This document shows positions 1-5,273 of a stretch of 5,273 bases of DNA, one piece after another (position 1 is the stretch's first letter; each line of letters starts with the position of its first letter). The stretch is from Pseudomonadales bacterium (GTDB lineage: Bacteria; Pseudomonadota; Gammaproteobacteria; Pseudomonadales; UBA7239), in assembly GCA_020443005.1 (NCBI GenBank), contig JAGRJA010000479.1, positions 1 through 5,273 of the forward strand, read 5' to 3'. Position numbers and translations under genes: made by a program. The notes under the pieces were generated by a model, which did no database searches, was not told where the DNA came from, and saw nothing but the letters and a program-made list of their open reading frames with translations.

Positions 1-2623
1 ATACCAAGGCCTGATCGATTACCTGCCGTATCGTGGTTTCAATTTCTTCATCCGTGCGGCCGCCACCGGTGCTATCAAACTTGGCAAGTCGCGCTTTCAC
101 TGCCTGAAAGAAAGCCACTTCATCTTTCACATCCATCGCCTGTTCATGGGGAACAGCAATAGCAAAGGCTTGTGAAAGCGCGGTGACTTCATTGATATAA
201 CGCTTCTTGCCATCTTCCAAACCAAGAATATGCTCCTCAGCAGCAAGAATGAGTGACAGTTTTTGTGCGGTATCCGCAGTAAAATATTCTTCGTATGGAA
301 AGCCCTTGCCTTCGGTACCGGCAAACATCTGGCTCACCACTTCCAGTTTTTCCAGCATCAGGGCAACGGCCTGCTCCTGTGCCAAGGTCGGGTCGCCCTT
401 GCCGCCTGCATCCGAATAAAAACTCAAGGCTTCTTTCAAATCCGAGGCAATACCCAGGTAATCCACTACCAGGCCACCCGGCTTGTCTTTGTAAACACGG
501 TTCACCCGCGCAATGGCTTGCATCAGGTTGTGCCCTTTCATCGGCTTATCGATATACAGCGTATGCATGCAGGGCGCATCGAAGCCCGTCAGCCACATAT
601 CGCGTACAATCACGAGTTTCAATTCATCCTGCGGGTCTTTCATACGATCAGCCAGTTTGCGTCGCTGATCCTTGCTGGTGTGGTGTTTGGCCATCATCGG
701 GCCATCACTGCTACTCGCCGTCATGACGACCTTGATAGCCCCTTTGGCGAGATCATCCGAATGCCAGTCAGGTCGCAAGCTGATAATCGCTTCGTATAAC
801 TCAGCCGCTATACGCCGTGACATCGCCACAATCATGGCCTTGCCATCAAACACCTGCTGCCTTGCCTCAAAATGGCTGACAACATCATTGGCGATATTGG
901 AGATGCGCTTTTCACTGCCGATTAAAGCTTCCAATTGTGTCCACTTGGCTTTGGCACTTTTCGTTGAATGGGAAGGTGTTTCCGTCAGCTCATCCTGCTC
1001 CAGTTTATCATCCAGCTCCTTGACCAGGGTTTTGCCTTCAGCAGACAACTGCACCTTGGCCAAACGGCTTTCATAGAAGATACGCACGGTAGCACCATCT
1101 TCCACCGCCTGGGCAATATCGTAGATATCCACATAGTTGCCAAAAACCGCTGGCGTGTTCACATCGGTTTTTTCAATCGGCGTGCCGGTAAAACCCAGGT
1201 AAGTTGCCTGTGGCAAGGCATCGCGCAGATATTTGGCAAAACCATAAACCGTTTTTTTGCCAATCACATTTCCCTGTTCGTCCTTTTCATCCACTGTTTT
1301 TGCGGCAAAACCATACTGTGTACGGTGTGCCTCATCCGCTACCACCACAATGTTGCTACGGCTGGATAACTCCTCATACACATTGCCTTCTTCAGGCTGA
1401 AATTTCTGGATAGTGGTAAAGATCACACCGCCGGAAGCCACTCGCAACAAATCCTTCAACTGCTCACGATTCTCGGCCTGCCTCGGCTCCTGGCGTAACA
1501 ATTGTTTACAGGCAGCAAAAGTATCAAACAACTGGTCATCCAGATCATTTCTGTCGGTGATAACCAACACGGTCGGGTTATCCAGCACCTGTACCACCTT
1601 GCCGGTATAGAACACCATAGAAAGCGATTTGCCGCTGCCCTGGGTATGCCACACCACTCCGGCCTTGCGATCACCACGAGGTTGATCCTTCACACTAGGC
1701 ACACCATAAGCCACCGGGTCGATAGAAACTGCTGAATCGGCAGCGCGCAAGGTCGAAGCTACCGCTGCATTGACTGCATAATACTGGTGATAAGCTGCAA
1801 TTTTTTTAACGGTGCTGATACTGATCAGCCCTGTCTTCAGGTCTTCCTTTTTGGATGTCTCATAGACGGTGAAATGGCGTATCAAATCAAGCAAGGTTGT
1901 TGGTGTCAGCATCCCCTGTATCAGGGTTTCAAGCTGGCTCACCAGGCTTGAAGCCTCGGTTAACCCATCTGCCGTTTTCCAGGCCATAAAACGGGAAAGC
2001 CCTGCACTCAAAGAACCGGCTTTCGCTTCCAGCCCATCCGAGATCACCAACAAGGCATTATAGGTAAACAAACTGCTGATTGTTTGCTTGTAGGTATCCA
2101 GCTGCTTGAAGGCAGATTTGATGGTGGCGATTTCATCGGCAGCGTTTTTCAGTTCGATAACGACCAATGGCATACCATTCACAAACAGCACCAGGTCAGG
2201 CCGTTTGTTAACATTGTTTTCAATCACCGTGAACTGGTTTACCACCAAAAATTCGTTGTTATCGATATCATTGAAATCAACCAGCCATACCAGTTCACCG
2301 CGCTCATCGCCTTCTTCCTGATGGCTCACACTCACTCCTTCCGTCAACAAGCGATGAAAGGCTTCATTACTCGCCAACAAATCCGGTGAATGAAGGCGCT
2401 CTACCTCTTTCAGTGCAGCTTGCAGCTCCGGCAAAGACCTCTCCGGGTTAATGCGCTGCAAGGCTTTTTCCAAACGCCCTGCCAGCAAGACATCCTCCCA
2501 TCGAGCGCGCTCGGCACTCTCGGAATCCGGCGCAATCTCCGAACCATGCACATACTCAAAACCAAGCGCCTGCAGACGCTCGATAGCGAAATCTTCAATG
2601 GCCGATTCGGTGAGTTTGGTCAT
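1..2623 (-). CDS. hsdR: Type I restriction endonuclease subunit R (HsdR), C-terminus cut off by the window edge
   Basis: HsdR is the motor and nuclease subunit of a type I restriction-modification complex. It translocates DNA using ATP and cuts away from the recognition site, in complex with HsdM and HsdS. The frame is open for 874 codons from the ATG at 2623 to the window edge. The nuclease motif is D143, then E157 and K159 in the segment VVIELKN, with Q174-x3-Y178 downstream; the D-x13-E-x-K spacing matches the EcoR124I-type nuclease. The SF2 motor has Walker A HTQGSGKS (catalytic K332), DEAH 430-433, FTGTP 478-482, TGFDAP 679-684 and the arginine-finger motif QAIARVNR 702-709. All motifs lie in one frame, so I see no frameshift. 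HsdR proteins usually run to about 1000 residues or more, so roughly 150-200 residues are missing. The start overlaps the rhuM stop by ATGA and has no strong Shine-Dalgarno sequence, which suggests translational coupling. The visible part looks functional. Confidence 0.97.
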   Translation of the reverse strand, partial: MTKLTESAIEDFAIERLQALGFEYVHGSEIAPDSESAERARWEDVLLAGRLEKALQRINPERSLPELQAALKEVERLHSPDLLASNEAFHRLLTEGVSVSHQEEGDERGELVWLVDFNDIDNNEFLVVNQFTVIENNVNKRPDLVLFVNGMPLVVIELKNAADEIATIKSAFKQLDTYKQTISSLFTYNALLVISDGLEAKAGSLSAGLSRFMAWKTADGLTEASSLVSQLETLIQGMLTPTTLLDLIRHFTVYETSKKEDLKTGLISISTVKKIAAYHQYYAVNAAVASTLRAADSAVSIDPVAYGVPSVKDQPRGDRKAGVVWHTQGSGKSLSMVFYTGKVVQVLDNPTVLVITDRNDLDDQLFDTFAACKQLLRQEPRQAENREQLKDLLRVASGGVIFTTIQKFQPEEGNVYEELSSRSNIVVVADEAHRTQYGFAAKTVDEKDEQGNVIGKKTVYGFAKYLRDALPQATYLGFTGTPIEKTDVNTPAVFGNYVDIYDIAQAVEDGATVRIFYESRLAKVQLSAEGKTLVKELDDKLEQDELTETPSHSTKSAKAKWTQLEALIGSEKRISNIANDVVSHFEARQQVFDGKAMIVAMSRRIAAELYEAIISLRPDWHSDDLAKGAIKVVMTASSSDGPMMAKHHTSKDQRRKLADRMKDPQDELKLVIVRDMWLTGFDAPCMHTLYIDKPMKGHNLMQAIARVNRVYKDKPGGLVVDYLGIASDLKEALSFYSDAGGKGDPTLAQEQAVALMLEKLEVVSQMFAGTEGKGFPYEEYFTADTAQKLSLILAAEEHILGLEDGKKRYINEVTALSQAFAIAVPHEQAMDVKDEVAFFQAVKARLAKFDSTGGGRTDEEIETTIRQVIDQALV

Positions 2624-3663
2624 TCGTTTTGCTCATCGGGCTTATTCATGCCTCTCAGCATTTTGTCAAAGTCAGAACTGAACAAGCGATCCTGCACAAC
2701 CCGATATTTTTCGAACTCACTGAACGCAAAAGCCTTGGCCATTTCTGCCGTTACGGTTCCGGGATGATCCAATAAATCCCGTTCATTGAATTGCAGGAAG
2801 GCATCCAGTTTGGTTGCCCAATCTTCCATTGTCATCGGAATCTTGCGCTTTGCCATGTCTTCGGCGTAATCCAGATACATGCCAACAATGCGACCCAGGG
2901 CTTCGAGCTCTTCCTGCTGTAAATAATTTTTAGCAACGGCAACATCAGTTTTCAGTATTTTTCCATCCGGTGCTTTTTCCCAACTGGTCAAACCCATGTG
3001 CTCCTTGGTTGCATTGGCCCGAGCTACCACTAACTCTGCCGCTGTACTGCCGTGAATGGCATAATGTAATTTATTTTGTACCTTGGCAAAAAACTGCTGG
3101 GTGAGTTTGGTATCTTTGTTGTAATCCATACTGGTGGCATAGATGTCGGTGATCTTCTGGTAGAAGCGCCTCTCACTCAGGCGTATCTCGCGGATTTCTT
3201 CCAGCAGGCGCTCAAAATAATCATTGCCGAAAAAGCTGCCATTCTCCAGCCGAGCCTTGTCCAGCACATAACCCTGAATGGCAAAATCCCGCAACACGCG
3301 AGTAGCCCATTGCCGGAACTGGGTGGCGCGAGTTGAGTTCACCCGGTAGCCAACGGAGATAATGGCATCCAGATTATAGAACTGGGTGTTGTATTGCTTA
3401 CCGTCAGCGGCAGTTATTCGGAATTTCCTAATAACTGAATTTTCCTCTAACTCATTGCTGGCAAAGATATTTTTCAAGTGTTCATTGATGGTGGGCACAC
3501 TCACCCCAAACAGCTCGGCCATCAGCTTCTGGGTGAGCCATACCGTATCGCCCTCTACCCGCACTTCAATACTGCCCTCACCGGCCTGCGCGGTGAAAAT
3601 CAGGAACTCGGCGGTGCTATTACGGATTTGCAGCGATTGCGGGTGTTTCTCTCCTTTCGTCAT
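2620..3663 (-). CDS. rhuM: RhuM-family protein (Virulence_RhuM), intact
   Basis: This 347-residue protein belongs to the RhuM family, named from a Salmonella pathogenicity island. Members are often found inside or beside type I restriction loci, and their biochemical role is not established. Residues about 38-75 form an N-terminal helix-turn-helix-like segment (VWLTQKLMAELFGVSVPTIN then EHLKN), suggesting DNA binding. The family core follows: YNLDAIISVGYRVNSTRATQ at about 96-115 and RQWATRVLRDFAIQGYVLDK at 118-137. The remainder (about 145-335) looks helical and charged. There is no signal peptide or membrane segment, so it should be cytoplasmic. The start is well supported: AAAAAGG at 3671-3677 lies 7 nt upstream of the ATG, and the ATG overlaps the stop of the linker frame by ATGA. 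Its own stop overlaps the hsdR start by ATGA. Regulation of, or accessory defence linked to, the hsd system is inferred from position only. Codons 123-153 are repeated exactly at the right edge of the window. Confidence 0.92.
   Translation of the reverse strand: MTKGEKHPQSLQIRNSTAEFLIFTAQAGEGSIEVRVEGDTVWLTQKLMAELFGVSVPTINEHLKNIFASNELEENSVIRKFRITAADGKQYNTQFYNLDAIISVGYRVNSTRATQFRQWATRVLRDFAIQGYVLDKARLENGSFFGNDYFERLLEEIREIRLSERRFYQKITDIYATSMDYNKDTKLTQQFFAKVQNKLHYAIHGSTAAELVVARANATKEHMGLTSWEKAPDGKILKTDVAVAKNYLQQEELEALGRIVGMYLDYAEDMAKRKIPMTMEDWATKLDAFLQFNERDLLDHPGTVTAEMAKAFAFSEFEKYRVVQDRLFSSDFDKMLRGMNKPDEQNE
3204..3299. repeat. 96-bp exact direct repeat, copy 1 (inside intact rhuM)
   Basis: This segment, covering rhuM codons of about 122-153, is base-for-base identical to 5178-5273 and in the same orientation, 1974 bp away. 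The match starts abruptly at 3204; the flanking bases differ (cca here, tct in the other copy). It reaches the window end without a mismatch. Confidence 0.97.
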
Positions 3664-3670
3664 ATTGTCG

Positions 3671-3677
3671 CCTTTTT
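3671..3677 (-). promoter_or_regulatory. Shine-Dalgarno sequence of rhuM
   Basis: AAAAAGG lies 7 nt before the rhuM ATG at 3663 and supports that start. It sits at the distal end of the 47-codon linker, so rhuM can be both coupled to the linker and initiated directly. Confidence 0.7.
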
Positions 3678-3678
3678 C

Positions 3679-3720
3679 ACAATTTCCTTCTCATTCAATA
3701 TTTTATTTTTCCTTGCTCGT
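3679..3720 (-). pseudogene. Remnant of codons 1-14 of a second AlbA_2 gene
   Basis: Read in the AlbA_2 frame, these 42 bases give TSKEK*NIE*EGNC. They align without gaps to the true start VSKEKQNIEWKESW at 5131-5090. The initiator GTG has become ACG, Gln6 a TAA stop and Trp10 a TGA stop. By eye 32 of 42 bases match, and the match is strongest in the first 30. The rest of the gene is absent; the rhuM ribosome binding site follows at once. This is best explained as the 5' stump of a deleted AlbA_2 copy. Confidence 0.65.
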
Positions 3721-3741
3721 TTCATTGCCCTTTGCTGTGTG
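3692..3741 (-). repeat. 50-bp imperfect direct repeat, copy B (junction into rhuM)
   Basis: This is the degenerate partner of 5103-5152, at about 84 percent identity. It holds TQQRAMK in the linker frame and the dead AlbA_2 start in another frame. It is more diverged than the exact 96-bp rhuM repeat, so the two duplications probably differ in age. Confidence 0.85.
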
Positions 3742-3799
3742 TGCAGATAGCCATAACCCAGCTGCTCGAATTTTTCGATGGCGAATGAGATGAGTTTGG

Positions 3800-5131
3800 T
3801 CATTTTAATATTTCCCAATGCCCAGCTTTAGTTGCGCCAACATGCCGCAAAACACCAGCCTTCGTCATTTTTTGCAGATGATATTTAATACCATCGTCAG
3901 TCAACCCGATCTTTTGAGCCAACTCGCGACGGGTGATAGTTGGCGTTACCCTTATCAGAGCAAGGATACTTTCTTGGGTAGTTTCTTGGGTAGTTTCTTG
4001 GGTAGTTTCTTGGGTAGCACCACCCAATACCGGGTAGGAAAACTCCACCCACAAGCCACCCGGCTCCTGCTGTATGCGAGGGGGCAGCGTACCCGCTTCA
4101 TGGCAGGCTTCCAGAATACGCTCAATGCCCCGCCCCCAGCTTTCAATTAATCCGGCACGGAAAAAAGCATTGGCCAGATCCGGGTTATAGGGCGCAGAAG
4201 CGTGTTTGCCCAGGAGTTTTTCTATCGTCCATTCCGGCGGCAACTCACCCGGGTTCCATATCATCAGTTTATCGGCATACACACTGATCTGGATAGGTAT
4301 ACCCGAAGCATAATTTTTGTGCACCAGTGCATTCAGCACAGCTTCACGCAAGGCCGCTTCTGGTACCGGCAAGGTTTCAATACGCTGGACTCCCTGATAC
4401 TCAATGCCCGCTTGCAGGTATTTGCTTTGCAGCAGCTCCAGGGTTTTATCCACCTGGGTAAACAAATCACCGTTGATTTCATCCTGATAACGCAAATCTG
4501 TGTTGCTGCGGAAGAAGCCGATTTTGGTGTAAGCGCCGGTGATCATGCTTTCCGGTTTGGGGTGGAATAACAATACAGCTGCGCGCTTTATGTGTTTGCC
4601 ATCACGCAGGTTGAGTTTTTCCAGCAAGTTACCTGCCGGTTCTTTCAATATCGTGTTATCCAGACGACGGCTTTCTTTTGCCAATCGGGAAAATTGATTG
4701 ATGGCCGCTTTGGATAAATCGCCCAGTTTGACGCCAGGCATGGCCACGCCGTCCCAATGCTTGCCCACCTTGCTCAATAAAAATGCATCCAGTGCCGCGC
4801 CCTTCAGTTCCTGTTTGGTGCTGCCACTGCGGTAATGGTATTGGCCTTTGTAACTCACCGGGTGCGGGCTTGGCTCTACGCGAATTTCCAGCACTTCATG
4901 GCCTTTGCTTTTTTTCAGGTGCACATCCACCATGATGCCGAGAATATCGCGCACCTTGTTGGGCATTTCTTCCAGCAACCGCTTCGCGTTTTCTACACCA
5001 ACCACTTCACCATTATCATTTTTACCGATAATCAATGTACCGCCGTAGGCGTTGGCAAAACCGCAAATCCATTTGATGTATTCATTACGCCAACTTTCTT
5101 TCCATTCGATATTCTGTTTTTCCTTGCTCAC
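3800..5131 (-). CDS. AlbA_2 (Schlafen-like) / GHKL ATP-binding protein with C-terminal winged helix
   Basis: This is a 443-residue putative DNA-binding ATPase or regulator of the COG2865 type. Residues 1-120 form an AlbA_2 domain (NIEWKESWRNEY, FANAYGGTLIIG, and YHYRSGSTKQEL near 98-109). Residues about 255-345 match the HATPase_c_4 / GHKL fold: EAVLNALVHKNY (E263, N267, H271), the nucleotide loop WNPGELP at 292-298, and SWGRGIERI at 331-339. A TQET-repeat linker at 373-387 leads to a C-terminal winged helix (about 388-443; ITRRELAQKIGLTDDGIKYH). The molecular activity of such proteins is largely unknown; they recur in restriction and other defence loci. I prefer the GTG at 5131 as the start. 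AAGG at 5141-5144 sits 9 nt upstream, the GTG overlaps the preceding stop as GTGA, and family members usually begin close to SKEKQNIEWKES. The ATG at 5161 would add ten residues (MHAHAARCNE) overlapping that preceding frame. The gene looks intact and couples to the linker at 3803 through ATGA. Confidence 0.9.
   Translation of the reverse strand: MSKEKQNIEWKESWRNEYIKWICGFANAYGGTLIIGKNDNGEVVGVENAKRLLEEMPNKVRDILGIMVDVHLKKSKGHEVLEIRVEPSPHPVSYKGQYHYRSGSTKQELKGAALDAFLLSKVGKHWDGVAMPGVKLGDLSKAAINQFSRLAKESRRLDNTILKEPAGNLLEKLNLRDGKHIKRAAVLLFHPKPESMITGAYTKIGFFRSNTDLRYQDEINGDLFTQVDKTLELLQSKYLQAGIEYQGVQRIETLPVPEAALREAVLNALVHKNYASGIPIQISVYADKLMIWNPGELPPEWTIEKLLGKHASAPYNPDLANAFFRAGLIESWGRGIERILEACHEAGTLPPRIQQEPGGLWVEFSYPVLGGATQETTQETTQETTQESILALIRVTPTITRRELAQKIGLTDDGIKYHLQKMTKAGVLRHVGATKAGHWEILK
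3971..4018 (-). repeat. Four tandem 12-bp units encoding TQET in the AlbA_2 protein
   Basis: Four direct copies of a 12-bp unit (TTCTTGGGTAGT on the plus strand, the last ending in C) lie in frame. They encode TQET-TQET-TQET-TQES between the ATPase region and the winged helix. Gain or loss of a unit would change linker length by four residues without a frameshift. Similar TQE-rich linkers occur in this protein family. Confidence 0.95.
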
Positions 5132-5152
5132 TTCATTGCACCTTGCTGCGTG
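5103..5152 (-). repeat. 50-bp imperfect direct repeat, copy A (junction into the AlbA_2 gene)
   Basis: This covers the end of the preceding frame, its Shine-Dalgarno sequence and the first ten codons of the AlbA_2 gene. It matches 3692-3741 at 42 of 50 bases by eye, without gaps. Weaker protein-level similarity (LGFECMR against LGYGYLH) continues upstream. Confidence 0.85.
5141..5144 (-). promoter_or_regulatory. Shine-Dalgarno sequence deciding the GTG start of the AlbA_2 gene
   Basis: AAGG lies 9 nt before the GTG at 5131. It favours GTG over the longer ATG at 5161, which has no convincing purine-rich site in front of it. The equivalent spot in the decayed copy, near 3730, reads AAAGGG. Confidence 0.55.
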
Positions 5153-5177
5153 CGCATGCACTCAAACCCAAGCATCT

Positions 5178-5273
5178 GCAGGCGCTCAAAATAATCATTG
5201 CCGAAAAAGCTGCCATTCTCCAGCCGAGCCTTGTCCAGCACATAACCCTGAATGGCAAAATCCCGCAACACGC
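5178..5273. repeat. 96-bp exact direct repeat, copy 2 (at the window edge)
   Basis: This is the second copy of the rhuM segment at 3204-3299. It runs off the right edge, so the true repeat length is unknown. Identity without any third-position change means recent duplication, gene conversion or an assembly artefact. Confidence 0.97.

Larger units (their letters stand above)
3660..3803 (-). pseudogene. 47-codon linker frame: HsdR-start-like leader merged with a decayed AlbA_2 gene start
   Basis: A short frame runs from the ATG at 3803, overlapping the AlbA_2 gene stop by ATGA, to a TGA overlapping the rhuM start by ATGA. Residues 1-21 (MTKLISFAIEKFEQLGYGYL) resemble the HsdR start (MTKL..., FAIERLQALGFEYV) with about five residues missing; the first 12 bases, ATGACCAAACTC, are identical. 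Then comes TQQRAMK, matching TQQGAMK just upstream of the AlbA_2 gene. From codon 29 on, the DNA is a remnant of the AlbA_2 gene start read in another frame, so the lysine-rich second half (RARKNK..., KEIVKK) is probably accidental. I read this as a recombination scar kept open because it couples translation from the AlbA_2 gene to rhuM. A real 47-residue peptide cannot be excluded. It is not a recognised family. Confidence 0.6.
5128..5273 (-). pseudogene. Edge-truncated chimeric frame: rhuM fragment joined to an HsdR-N-terminus-like tail
   Basis: From the right edge, 47 codons are open to a TGA at 5130-5128. The first 31 residues (VLRDFAIQGYVLDK... to FGNDYFERL) are identical to residues 123-153 of the intact RhuM, at the DNA level as well. 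After GAGCGCCTGC the sequence leaves rhuM, where LEEIREIRL should follow. It continues as QMLGFECMRTQQGAMK and stops. That tail resembles the HsdR N-terminus (ERLQALGFEYV) followed by the TQQxAMK segment also seen in the linker at 3803. If the frame extends upstream to a rhuM start, the product would be a RhuM protein cut at about residue 153 plus 16 foreign residues. The stop overlaps the GTG of the AlbA_2 gene. The right part lies outside the window. An assembly join at the repeat is an alternative. Confidence 0.65.

Noticed and set aside
263..799. Long plus-strand open frame of 178 codons.
   Set aside because: It lies wholly antisense to HsdR, in a region with intact helicase motifs. It has no recognisable family features and its composition is what a shadow frame gives.
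1800..1807. Run of eight T (A on the coding strand) in hsdR as a possible frameshift site.
   Set aside because: The HsdR frame is the same on both sides: nuclease motifs upstream and Walker A downstream are in phase. There is no evidence of a disruption or programmed shift.
3478..3793. Plus-strand frames ending ILFFLARFIALCC, resembling ILFFLAHFIAPCC near 5130.
   Set aside because: The resemblance is real but is only the antisense reading of the 50-bp imperfect repeat. It does not indicate a pair of membrane peptides.
3971..4018. Short regular repeats as a possible CRISPR array.
   Set aside because: The units are contiguous 12-mers without spacers and are in frame within a coding sequence.
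3955..4146. Minus-strand frame reading repeated PKKL units.
   Set aside because: It is the 12-bp TQET repeat read in the wrong frame, entirely inside the AlbA_2 gene.
4202..4570. Plus-strand open frame antisense to the AlbA_2 gene.
   Set aside because: It is a shadow of the GHKL-domain coding region. I see no motif and no supporting context.

Overview
The window is one strand-consistent, gene-dense stretch. Every gene I can support lies on the minus strand, so transcription runs from base 5273 towards base 1. It looks like the downstream half of a type I restriction-modification (hsd) operon in a proteobacterium. That placement rests on moderate base composition, the style of the HsdR sequence and the RhuM/AlbA_2 accessory genes; I would not name a genus. 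hsdM and hsdS are not in the window and would be expected further upstream, beyond base 5273.

In transcription order the layout is as follows. (1) 5273-5128: an edge-truncated frame that begins as an exact copy of an internal part of rhuM, then switches to an HsdR-N-terminus-like tail. (2) 5131-3800: an AlbA_2 / GHKL ATP-binding / winged-helix protein. (3) 3803-3660: a 47-codon linker whose first half resembles the HsdR N-terminus and whose second half overlies a decayed copy of the start of the AlbA_2 gene. (4) 3663-2620: a full-length RhuM-family protein. (5) 2623 to beyond base 1: HsdR, of which 874 codons are visible with nuclease and helicase motifs intact and the C-terminus missing.

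Every junction is a 4-nt overlap (GTGA or ATGA), so the set reads as a translationally coupled operon. I see no internal promoter or terminator and no gene-free stretch longer than 300 bases.

The most interesting signal is the scar pattern between the genes. HsdR-start-like sequence occurs three times: as the real hsdR start, as the linker at 3803, and as the tail of the truncated rhuM copy. The two non-functional copies each end in a TQQxAMK segment that overlaps the start, or decayed start, of an AlbA_2 gene. A 96-bp exact rhuM repeat runs off the right edge. Together these suggest repeated duplication and deletion of accessory cassettes upstream of hsdR. An assembly join at the repeat is the main alternative explanation for the right edge.
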